Below, piece after piece: positions 9,464 through 18,815 of a stretch of DNA of 64,000 nt (position 1 is its first letter; every line of letters begins with the position of its first letter). Position numbers and translations under genes: made by a program. The notes beneath the pieces were generated by a model. The model ran no database searches. It had not been told where the DNA came from and worked only from the letters and a program-made list of their open reading frames with translations. The stretch spans positions 682,001 to 746,000 of the forward strand of contig JAAVTG010000670.1 in the NCBI GenBank assembly GCA_011947345.1, read 5' to 3'. Origin of the DNA: Phytophthora quininea. Its lineage: Eukaryota; Oomycota; Peronosporomycetes; Peronosporales; Peronosporaceae.

Positions 9464-11935
9464 GACACGGCGGGGTCGGGGAAAAGCGGTGCGGGCCACC
9501 GCCAACGCTAGTTAGGGATTTCTCGGCGGCGAGCGCCGCGCCGGACGCCCGCGGGCCTCGTGTGGAACGAAGAGAAGGGCCGCACCGCGAGACGGACGGA
9601 GCGTCCCGGCCGGCCGCCAGGAGGCCGCCGAGCAGTACAATACGTGGAACTACTACAAGAACAGAGGCGCTCGAGCGGCGCCGCGACCGGGAAGTCGCGG
9701 CACGGGGCCGCCGCGAGCGAGTGGGTGTGTGTGGAACAATAGAGTGCTCCGACTGCGTCTAGGCCGTCACCGGAAGCGCGTGCACTGCAGTCGGTAGTGG
9801 TATTATGATCCCCCGCCTCGGTGCAGGTTTATAAGCAAGTTTATAAGTACAAAGGGCTCATTTCAATCGTTCGCGCGCGGCCTTCGGGCCAGGTAGCCCG
9901 GATCAGACTTGCATGCTCGGCAAGCAGCAGCAGCACCGTCATCGACGGCGCTCGCCGCCGCGCCACGTCGCGCCCGAGCTCCAGAGAGCAGCAGAAGACC
10001 GCGCGCGCGTGCAGATAAAGCCGCAGAAAATGCAGGCAGCCTCAGACAGTCATGCCTGAAAAGTATCCTCGGCTCGCCCGACCAGCAGGCGTGACGCACG
10101 TCAGTAGCGCGCCATGGCTGGGCTCGGCCGTCGTCGACAGAAATCATCGCCAGATGGACCCGCCGACAGCACTGCGTCGGGGCCATCGTGGCGGGGGCCT
10201 GCGCCGCCGCCCCCGCCGCCGCCGCCGCCCGACGCAGGCGGGAACGCGGGGGCCACGCTCAGTCGCGCGGCGTCTCTCGCCGGGGAACTTGCTGACGCAC
10301 GGTTTTTGTGTGGCAACGCCAACGTGCGCATAGAGCGGCAGCGCGGCCCGTTTGCGCGCGCTCGCTTTCGAATCGAAAGGGCACATCGAGAACGGCAAAA
10401 TGGGCCAAGAACGGCAAAATGGGCCAACGGAGATCTTGGGCCTTGCACGCCTCCTCGCTGGAGCGCAACGCGAGGACAGCAGGTCGCCGCGATGAAGGCG
10501 TCGCCGCTAGTCCGACCATCGAGAAGGCCTGCTCTGCCAACGCGCTTCTGTTCTTCACATGCGCTGCTGCCTTCAACGGCGGGAGCAACCGCCTTCAACA
10601 CGAGAGTTTTTGTCCGAAACCGAGCTTGGTGCTTGCCTGCCTGCTGTTGTTGTCGAAAGGAAGGCACCATGCTGCGCGCTCTGTCTCATGCGTACGAGCT
10701 GTGCCAGCGTGTCCACGGATATCCAGGCCTCCACATCCTTGCAAAGCTGCATTCGGCAGCATTGCTGCCACCAGACGCCTCCGGACGTCGGCGGCTCAAA
10801 GAAATCCCCACCGTGTCAACAGTGCTCAACACACTGCAGCTTGTTGCCACGCCCGCTCTCTCGCCGACGAGGACGTGACGTCCACCAAGAAACCTCAGCG
10901 GCCGCGCTGCTGAGGCTTCTTGGTGCGCGATCTCCTCCAGTAGTTGCTGCTGGCCCCTCTCTGCGGCGTAAGTTGCCGCCGAGCAGCCTCGTTTTGGGCC
11001 CGCCGTCGAGGACAGGCTCTTTGCATTGCTGTCTTCAATTCAAGGCCGTCAAAGACAGCATTCCAAGGCCCCCAACCGGATAGCTGCGTGCCTTTCCATC
11101 AGCATTTGCAGTCCTCGGCGGTCGACTCGAAGGAGGCGGAACGTGCCGAGCTTCGAGCCTATCCATATCCTCCGTATGCCCGCAGGTGTGATGGCAAAAT
11201 GCAACGCAGCGCTAGCAAGCGAGCGGTGCAGCAGACGCAGGAAGTGGATGAGACAACGAGCCGACTTTGCGGAGAGGCCCAGGACTGCTTAACACGAGCG
11301 AGCATCCATTCGGTCAATGCCGGACCCCGATCGCGGACCCGAGCTCCGAGTCGGAGTCGGAGGCCGCTCCATTCCTTGACTCGCCCTGCCAGCAGTGACT
11401 ATGCCCCGCCGCACGTCAGCTGGTGCAGCGCGCAGCACCAAGTCAGCGCAACTGCAGCCTCCGTGCATGGGATGCCGCGCGCGGCGAGGCTCGGCGGGGG
11501 CGGAGTCCCGGTGGCGAGTGCTCCCATTTCAGCAATCGAGCGGCAAGTTGCCCTTTTGCCCCAAAACCACTTCAACGCCGAGCAAGGTCCTCGTCCAGCC
11601 ATTCCAGATGCGAGCCACAGCCGCGTCTGCTGCGCTGACGGCTCGTTTGCGAGCTCAACGTCGCGACCGATGCCGTCCACGCGGCGAGCGCAATGCACCG
11701 ACGGCAGGAAGGCTTTGACAAGGCGCGAAGTTACGGTGGCCACGCAAGTCGCCATGCGGACGCCAAGCAGACAGGCCTCGGCGACAAGATGGCAATGGCG
11801 TGGGTGCGTGCGCAAGTCGTCGTGTGCGGGCGTGTTCGTCAAGGCAGGATCTCCTCGTAGTTGGAATAGTACCCTCTGAACAGTAATATAATCGACACCA
11901 TCTTTCAAATACAGGGCATTCTACCCGCAGCAAAA
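9464..11935. other. GC-rich gene-poor block 2
   Basis: About 2.5 kb, compositionally like block 1. It contains a CCG-repeat stretch (10200-10235, poly-Pro in one frame), a perfect 19-bp tandem duplication (10389-10426) and a TCGAATCGAAAG word (about 10368). Long ORFs at 10114-10878 and 10944-11879 (+) have no recognisable domain, a composition that follows the DNA, and overlap equally long frames on the other strand; I do not accept them. The final 100 bp becomes AT-richer and is the likely SF3B5 promoter. Confidence 0.45.
10389..10426. repeat. Perfect 19-bp tandem duplication
   Basis: Two head-to-tail identical copies of a 19-bp unit (AGAACGGCAAAATGGGCCA) inside GC-rich block 2. No third copy is adjacent. 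Confidence 0.9.
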
Positions 11936-12324
11936 ATGGTTCGCACGCGACTCGCTGGTCTGTCGCGCTGCGCTCGCTAACGCCTTCTTGCTGCGCAGGC
12001 GGCCGACCGCTTCAACATCAACCGCCAGTGGGAGCACCTGCAGGCCAAGTACGTGGGCACGGGCCACGCTGACACCACCAAATTGTGCGTCCTTGCCTGG
12101 TTGCATTGCTACAAACGCTTTGGCGATCACTGACGTTCTGCTATTTTCACAGCGAGTGGGCCGTCAACCAGCACCGCGACACGCTGGCGTCGCACCTGGG
12201 CCACTCGGACATGCTGGCCTACTTCGCCGTGGCCGAGAACGAGTCCATGGGCCGCGTGCGTGCCAACATGCTGGAGAAGATGCTGCAGCCCTGCGGACCG
12301 CCGCCGCAGAAGGAAAACGAATAG
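11936..12324 (+). CDS. SF3B5: Splicing factor 3B subunit 5 (SF3b10)
   Basis: SF3B5 is a small structural subunit of the U2 snRNP SF3b complex, which also occurs in SAGA. Exons 11936-11938, 11999-12084 and 12153-12324, introns 60 and 68 nt, exactly 86 aa, the length of human SF3B5. The sequence matches the family along its whole length: NRQWEHLQAKYVGTGHADTT, EWAVNQHRD, HLGHSDMLAYFAVAENES, RVRANMLEKMLQPCGPP. The coding part of exon 1 is only the ATG: the intron begins at the base after the start codon (GTTCGC) and ends CTGCGCAG. The very high conservation makes this one of the surest calls here. Confidence 0.96.
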
Positions 12325-12412
12325 GAGCGGCTGCGCAGCTGCTGCGGAGAGAGGAAGCAGACTGCTGAATGGAATAAAAGCACAGGAAGATATGGGCAAG
12401 GACCTATTTCCT

Positions 12413-13255
12413 TTATCTTGGAGGTTGGTAGGCGGCGGATTTCCAGCTTGAGACCGAGGAGCGGACGGTGCACTGGTCATCCTGGATGATGCGGGCCTCC
12501 ATCGACACCACCCCGTGCAGCTCGGAGAGCAGATTCGCCTTCTTGCGCAACAGCTCCATTTCCGACATCTAGATACAAGGACGGGGTGAGTCTCTTGCAA
12601 GTATTTCCCTTCCTTATAGAAACCCCACCGTTTGTAGATTTTCGGCGCTCAGTGTCGACCGCGAGGAGCCCCTCGCCAGCCGTGCGCGATCCTGCTTCCG
12701 GAACACGTCCTTGTAGAACTGGAGCTCCTGGGAAGTCTCAACTCCACCTCTCGAGCTGGAAGCTGCGAGGCGATCATCTTACACAATACGACCGTCAGCA
12801 TTCGTTCACACCCAGGTACAGTGTCTCTCAAGCTTACCTGCTTCTTCTGAGGCTGTCGGAATGCGAGGACCAGCAAGCCGGTCCAGAGTCTCCCGGGAGA
12901 ATTTCGCCTTGCGCTGCGTCTGCTTCGGCTGCTGTCGTTCTGCTCTTGTCTTGGCCGCGATGACATCTGCAGTGAATTGGACTTGGCCTTTGGCCTTCCA
13001 CTCTGCGATCTTGACGTTTAACAGCAGCGCATGGTCTTCTTGAATGCGATGCAGTCGCTCCTTGTCCGCTATCCGCTCGCGAGCAAACTGTTTCTCGAGT
13101 CGCTTGGCCTCCTGCTTGGTGCTGGCCTTACCAAGCCGAAATTCGCGCTGCTTTTCGCTCTGCAAGGCTTCCTGCACGGACTGAATGTAGTAAGCGTTCT
13201 GCCTGGCGCGCATGAGTTGCAGCGCCGCCGCACCATCAGCACCGTCAACGCCCAT
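12413..13255 (-). CDS. Coiled-coil protein of unknown function
   Basis: Exons 12838-13255, 12629-12777 and 12413-12568, two 60-nt introns, phases consistent, 240 aa. The N-terminal two thirds are highly charged and helical (REFRLGKASTKQEAKRLEK, then RIQEDHALLLNVKIAEWKAK). The middle has QELQFYKDVFRKQDRARLAR, and the last exon starts MSEMELLRKKANLLSELHGV. No enzyme motif, signal peptide or TM segment is present. The style (long single helices, short conserved blocks) resembles axonemal or basal-body proteins of flagellated protists, but that is only an impression. It is convergent with SF3B5. Confidence 0.62.
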
Positions 13256-13430
13256 GTTGCCTTTTGAGGTGCAGTCTTGAAGCCATGTGTATTTATACAT
13301 AACGATATGTAGACGTTATTACGTCGACACATTGACGTGCTTGTAAAATACTATACATTTTACGAACACCGGAGTACCATTAAGTCAACAGTTGATTTAC
13401 AACCATTTTGCGCAATAGCTCTTCGCCGCC

Positions 13431-14615
13431 ATGCGCTTCCGGCCCTGCATCGACATCCACGCGGGCGAGGTCAAGCAGATCGTGGGCTCCACGCTCACGG
13501 ACGGCGAGGGCTCGGCCCCCGTCACCAACTTCGTGGCGACTCAAAGCGCCGGCGACTTTGCACAGTACGGACGAAAACCTTGACGTGCCTTTCATTGTTG
13601 CCCACTGGTTTTCAACGCAATTCTCACGAAAAAGTTGCTGTGTTCAGGATGTACAAGAAGGACGGACTGGTGGGCGGCCACGTCATCATGCTGGGCGCGT
13701 CGGAAGCCAACACTCAGGCGGCGCTGGACGCGCTGCAAGCGTATCCGGAAGGGCTCCAAGTGGGCGGTTAGTCGAGTCTCTCTGCTGCAATTTGCAGCGC
13801 TACTTTGCACTAATTGTTTCTTGCAAAATGTAGGAGGCATCAATGCTGACAACTGCCAGTTCTTCGTGGAAAAAGGTGCCAGCCACGTGATCGTCACGTC
13901 CTACGTGTTCCGAGACGGCCAGATCGACTTTGAGAGACTGGAGAAGCTCAAGCAACTCATTGGCAAGGAACACCTGGTGTTGGATCTGAGCTGCCGCAAG
14001 AAGGCGGAGGACGACAAATTTTACGTCATGACGGACCGCTGGCAGAAATTCACCACGACGTCGATCGAGTATGAGGGCGCTTATATTTTTCCTGACTATA
14101 TGTCGACTAATGTTGCTATGCGAGATAAGTGAGGCATTATTCCACCGCTTGGCTGAGTACTGCGACGAGTTTCTGGTGCACGCCGTGGATGTGGAAGGCA
14201 AGCGATGCGGGATTCAGGTACAACTAGTATGTATGACACGAGGAATGATTCGATTAACACTGGTTTGGGTTTCATTCGAGAATGCAGCAAGAGCTTGTAG
14301 AGGTGCTTGCGAAATGGAGTCCTCTCCCCGTGACGTATGCAGGTGGTGCCAGCTCGTTGGTGAGTCTTGTTGATGTACGTGTGTTGGCTGCAAGTGCTGA
14401 TTATCGCATGATTGAATAGGAGGATCTGGAGTTTGTGGAACGCATCGGCCACGGCAAGGTAATTCGACTGAACATGGCCACAATACGTGAACATTCATGC
14501 TTACTTCAGATTGTTGCAGGTGGACCTTTCAATCGGCAGCGCTCTCGACATTTTTGGTGGAGACATCCGCTATGAAGATGTCGTATCCTGGGACAAGACC
14601 CGAGCGGCGAAGTAG
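13431..14615 (+). CDS. HIS6: HisA: ProFAR isomerase of histidine synthesis
   Basis: This is the 1-(5-phosphoribosyl)-5-[(phosphoribosylamino)methylideneamino] imidazole-4-carboxamide isomerase, the fourth step of histidine synthesis, a TIM barrel. Seven exons: 13431-13564, 13648-13766, 13834-14068, 14130-14217, 14288-14359, 14420-14458, 14520-14615, giving 260 aa, close to yeast HIS6. It starts [20 protein letters not shown] with the catalytic-type Asp. A second phosphate-binding region is GGINADNC and a third is [23 protein letters not shown] closes the barrel. The eukaryotic-type insert ([18 protein letters not shown]) places it with the fungal/plant branch. It has the most introns of any gene in the window. 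It is convergent with the Hv1 gene. Confidence 0.93.
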
Positions 14616-14676
14616 ATGCAGCATTGGCTTGCAGGAAGTTTTGTCCGATTGGAATAGTGTTTTCCTCCGAACATAG

Positions 14677-15933
14677 CTAACACTCTACTGCATCCTCGAA
14701 GTCGCTTTCTTCGTTTTCGCTATCTTGCCGATTCTTCTTCTCAAGTTCAGCGGAAAAGTTACTGGTAGGATGAACTTCAGCAACTTCCTGGCCATACACG
14801 AACGGTTCTGCTTCGTCGGATCGGTAGTACTCGGCAAAGCCACCCTCTTGCATCCGAGCCAACGACCCGTATGGACCCTCAGAAGCTGCTGCTTCATTAG
14901 TAAAAGAGGCGGAGATTCCTTGGTCGGGTGCAGCCTCTTCATCGGTCGCAGCTACGGCCTCGGCAGCAATCTGTAGCGCTTCTTTGAGGGTCACAATTTC
15001 ATCCTTGTAGCTCAGCAAAAGTTTTTCCAAGCTGTCGTACTCGCGCTTCAGCGATTCGTTCGTTGCATCTTTTCCATTTGAACATGAAGAGATCTCTACG
15101 GGAAAAGATGAGCTAAACCGACAAGATGTGAGCTAAATGATTTACCCACCAGTTGCTCTTGCTCTAGAAGGAGACATGTTGCATCATGTGCACTCCGTTC
15201 CTGGTCGACCAGTCTCCTGATCAAACGCAACACTCTCCAGACGCGCAACGTGCCGAACAACCTCACAGCTGTCACCAAAAAGCGTAATCGTACTATGACG
15301 ACTGCAATTCAAAGGGTAAAGAGTTGCAACAACGCACCTTTACTCTGAGCGTACAGCTCCACCAGCAACGACAGACCCACGACAACCAAATCCAGCACAT
15401 ACCCGGCATGCGAGAAGAATTTTGTTGAAATGCTGCCAGCAGCACCGCAATCTCAATCAAAAGAGGAAGATAGTGAATCCTGTGAAGGATTCTACCAGAC
15501 GAGTCGCAATCCTCGTCAGCAATTGCTCAACCACAACTCTGCCCTTGCCACTCCTATCCAGCTGCTGCAACGCCACTGTCAATTGGTGTTGGTCATGTAA
15601 ATGCATCTCCACGGCAGTCGCTACCACATCCAGGGCGATGAGCAGGATGATGGTCATCTGCACCTCAGTAGTCTCCACAATTGTCCCTAAAGTATCCGCC
15701 AGCGACTTGGCAGGACTAGTATCCCCCGCATCTTCTTCCGAGTCTCCTTTGCTTGGCGTTGTATCAGACTTGCGTCGCTGGCCATTATACCGCCGCTGCT
15801 CGCGCTTCCACTTGAGTGACGACTTCGCACTGTCATTGCTGCTACTACTGCTTACGGTAGACTCGGCGTCACTGACCACTCCATGCGTTGCAGGCTTTGA
15901 CACTGCCTTGCGACCAACAAATGTTGTCTCCAT
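14677..15933 (-). CDS. HVCN1: Hv1/VSOP voltage-gated proton channel (frame broken twice)
   Basis: A voltage-sensor-only channel that extrudes protons on depolarisation. Exons 15338-15933, 15146-15301 and 14677-15095; with one base restored at each of two homopolymers (15459-15462 and 15420-15423) it is 390 aa. N-terminal cytosolic Ser/Arg-rich region (1-90). S1 is IILLIALDVVATAVEMHL with Asp102 in the place of the selectivity Asp of Hv1. S2 is FTIFLFLIEIAVLLAAF with Glu161. S3 is YVLDLVVVGLSLLVEL. S4 has Arg219, Arg222 and Arg225 (LRVWRVLRLI). No pore helices follow; instead there is a coiled coil (KREYDSLEKLLLSYKDEI) as in dimeric Hv1. The S3-S4 intron would be only 36 nt, unusually short here, but it removes an in-frame TGA. 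Confidence 0.88.
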
Positions 15934-16075
15934 GATACCACCACAAAGCGACGAGTGAAAGGCTCGCAAAAAGATCGGGTGACGGTTCATGGCTCGAATT
16001 CGAATGCTCTTCAATTTAGGATAATGGTTGTCAATTGCATCAAGACACCGAGCGCAGTTAGTTATCAAGGCAAGC

Positions 16076-17042
16076 TCACGGCAACTTGAGCACCGTGTTC
16101 TGCTCCAGGTGCAGCACGGACTTGGACAGCGTGTCGAGCTGGTTCAAGTCTATGACGGACACAGTTCCGCGTCGGCCAGTGGCGAGAGGCTTGGGCATGA
16201 TGAACTCGTCTGCAGCGGACACCTCCCAACCCAGCGACGCACAGTCTGCAATGAGAACGAAGCATTAGCTCCCAGCTCTAAGAAGAACTACGGTTTCTGG
16301 TTCCAACACATACATTGATAGGCATCCTCGTGTCGGTTGAAGCCTAATGCCAGCGACGCGTCGGATACTGAGATCGTCGAGTATGCAAGACTCAGCAGCT
16401 CCGCCGTACTCTCGCGCGTCGACGCTATAGCGTTGCAATAAGAATATGGTCAGCACAACATCTCACAAATCATGCAAACATGTTCTCTACGTACTTCGCA
16501 GAGCTTCAATCAGCCCTTGCAGTGAAGGAGACCACTCCCGATCCATCGCAGCGTACGCCCCAGCCAAGTTCCTACCATTTTTCAATAAATAACCATGTGA
16601 AATATATCAGCAATATTATTATAAATTGGAACTCACCGCTGCCAGAGCGTCTTGCCGATCTCCCAGACCGCCTGAAGCTCCTCGGAGCTGCGCTTGACTT
16701 CCGTCGCGATGCGCTTCCACAGGAACCGAGCGTCGTTGCTGCTCACACATCGCAGATACAGCATTAGTTGCCCAAATCTGCAGCGTTCCACACATGTAGA
16801 TTTTAACTCGCTTACAGATTCTTCGACAGCAGCACAATCAGCAAATAGCTCGCGAAAAAGTCCGCAGACAGCACGGCCGACGTGGGGGCGATCGTGGCGG
16901 CCGCTGCAGCCAGCTCCAGCTCCTCCGACAGCTGTTTCAGCTGCTGCACCAAGTGTTGGAGCTCGTTGCGGTCGTTCGTCGCCGCGAGCGCCGTCAGCAG
17001 CTCCTCGCGCTGGGTGACCAGACTCTCCACCAAGTTCTCCAT
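16076..17042 (-). CDS. CSN8: COP9 signalosome subunit 8
   Basis: CSN8 is a PCI-like subunit of the COP9 signalosome, which removes Nedd8 from cullins. Exons 16816-17042, 16637-16741, 16495-16571, 16314-16424 and 16076-16245; introns 68-74 nt; 229 aa. The match to the family is clearest in the middle: NDARFLWKRIATEVK followed by SSEELQAVWEIGKTLWQR, then NLAGAYAAMDREWS, LIEALR, and the winged-helix part SVSDASLALGFNRHEDAYQ, then GWEVSAADEFIMPKPLA. The N-terminus is a Leu/Gln-rich helix containing a poly-Ala run. The start ATG at 17042 is the first in frame after a promoter carrying a repeated GATACCC word. All splice joints are canonical. Confidence 0.85.
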
Positions 17043-17070
17043 CAGAATCTGCCTTACAAGATGGCCCAAG

Positions 17071-17097
17071 GATACCCAAAAGATACCCAAAAGTATC
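17071..17097. promoter_or_regulatory. Tandem GATACCCAAAA motif upstream of CSN8
   Basis: Two direct copies of GATACCCAAAA (17071 and 17082), then AGTATCG. They lie 29-55 bp upstream of the CSN8 start codon on the minus strand and about 210 bp from the gene at 17303. A very similar word pair (GTACCCAAAAAGTACCCA) occurs at 41521, again beside a start codon. The regulatory role is inference. Confidence 0.35.
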
Positions 17098-17302
17098 GTT
17101 TTATGATTTGATAGCCTTGCATATCTGCTTCATTTATTTGACATCCAACCTGTATCATTTAATACGTGGTTTTGCACTCCGGCTGTTCGGTCGGAACCCT
17201 GGCCGTTTGTGGTCCGCCTCTGCATGCAGCTCTTCACTCTTCATCTTGCCCACAAGCAAACAACGCTAGCAGAACGCTGACTCTACAGGTGACTCGGCTG
17301 CA

Positions 17303-18765
17303 ATGAGTATGCTGGGATTGCGTCCGCTGGGCTCTCACCCAGTACTGGGGGATGGTGGCGGCATGTTCGATCTGCCAGCGGCCCTCTCGTTCGAGGAGAA
17401 CCATCCAGACCCAGACCTGCTGAGACCGTCGTCCGTAGTGATGCTCAACTGCCGGAACCTGCCAGACGAAGACGCCGGCAACCCGTCCTGGTACGAGGAC
17501 AAGCAGCGACTCAGCTGCTTGCAATTGTCTCGAGTCATGACGGACTCGCTGCTGCTGTTGGGTGCGGCTGCGGGTATCACCATCGCTGCCTTTTGTCCCG
17601 TGGACATGGAGAGCGGACGACGCTTTGGCGGCGCGCTTCCCTATGTGTATGCAGTACTGGTGGCAGTTGCCGGCTATGAGTTTGCATGGTTGAGCTACCG
17701 AGTTCGACTGAGACTGTTCCTGCCGTTCAAGTTGCACGAAAAGCAGACGTCCAGGGAGCTCTATCGACAGATCATTTCGTACGCGGTGGACGAAGATACT
17801 TGTGCGATCACGCCGACGGCTGAACGGTTCTTCTGTGGTAGCAAAGTGGTGGCAGCGTTCATGCTGGCAGCGGTTGCTACGGGGGCTGGAGTGGCGTTGT
17901 GCTTCATCCCGGGAACGACGCACATGCCCATGATTTACGTTGGACTGAGTGTTTTTTCGGCACGTTCACAGCAGCGTTGGCGCCCAACACCCCCACGGCG
18001 GTGTGCATGGCGATCAAATACGTCTACTTCTTCTTGTCGTCTCTAAACGTCGTGTTGAGGAAGGATGTACTCGCCGTGGAGTCTGGAAGCGAGGATAGTG
18101 ATAGTGAGGTGAACAGTCGACTGGCGATGGACAAGTATCTCGCTGTGGTGGTGGAATCGTACTCCCTGCTACTGCTTGGTGTGTGCCTGCTGTTAGTCAC
18201 GCGCGCTGTTACGAGCAAGGACGCCGTGGAATCGGCCGTCATGATTGTGCTGGACGTGGCTGGCTTGCTGTACATCAGTGCTGCTGCCGCTGTGCTGGAA
18301 CTCTTTGCACAGGCGACTCGCGTCCGAGCTAGTGGAGCTTTGGCGGGGTTCTTTGTGATTGTGTGGAGCGCCGAGCTTGGCGCATTCCTCACGGAGCGAA
18401 TTCTGAAGTCGATGGACTTCCCGTGGATGCATCCCTTGTCGAAGTATGTATCTTCGCAACAGAACTTCGAGAAGCTGTTTGGCGCAGCGGTCTTTGCTGT
18501 GGGGGCCACGTTTGCGGCTGCAAGTTTTGTGGAGTTTGATATGGGCACGGGGTACGTTGCAGCAGTCAGCGTTGGCGCCGTGGTATGCGCTCACTTTGGG
18601 AAACTCTTCCTCGTAAGTCTCAAGAAGGTCGCCAAGATCTCCAAAACAGGCTCGTACCTGCGTGTTGGAGGTGGCGTCCTTGACATGATGGACACGTTGC
18701 TGTTCATGACGATCGTTTTCGCTCCATTCTTCCAGCGCTCGGTCTATCAACAGCCACAATGGTGA
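17303..18765 (+). CDS. CdsA-like polytopic membrane protein (frame broken once)
   Basis: 487 aa after adding one T in the T6 run 17952-17957. About eight to nine hydrophobic segments follow a soluble N-terminus of about 75 residues (for example SLLLLGAAAGITIAAF, YVYAVLVAVAGYEFAW, VVAAFMLAAVATGAGVALCF, SYSLLLLGVCLLLVTRAV). The C-terminal region LKKVAKISKTGSYLRVGGGVLDMMDTLLFM resembles the phosphatidate cytidylyltransferase signature (K-R...K-D...HGG-x-x-D-R-x-D), but the His of HGG is Gly here, Arg of the DRxD is Met, and the Lys-Asp pair is Lys-Thr. It is therefore either a very divergent CDP-diacylglycerol synthase or a non-catalytic relative. Divergent from CSN8. Confidence 0.6.
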
Positions 18766-18815
18766 TCATCTAACGTCGCTGAGCCAAACAATTATTTAAC
18801 GCATGAGCCATTTGC

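Noticed and set aside
8831..9505. 224-codon minus-strand ORF over the gene at 9012
   Set aside because: Antisense shadow of a GC3-biased coding region; the plus-strand frame has the better protein character.
10114..10878. Long plus-strand ORF (254 codons) with poly-Pro in GC-rich block 2
   Set aside because: Composition follows the GC-rich DNA, no domain, and equally long frames overlap on the other strand.
10944..11879. 311-codon plus-strand ORF
   Set aside because: Same reasons; Arg/Ser/Ala-rich throughout, no conserved block, overlaps a 169-codon antisense frame.
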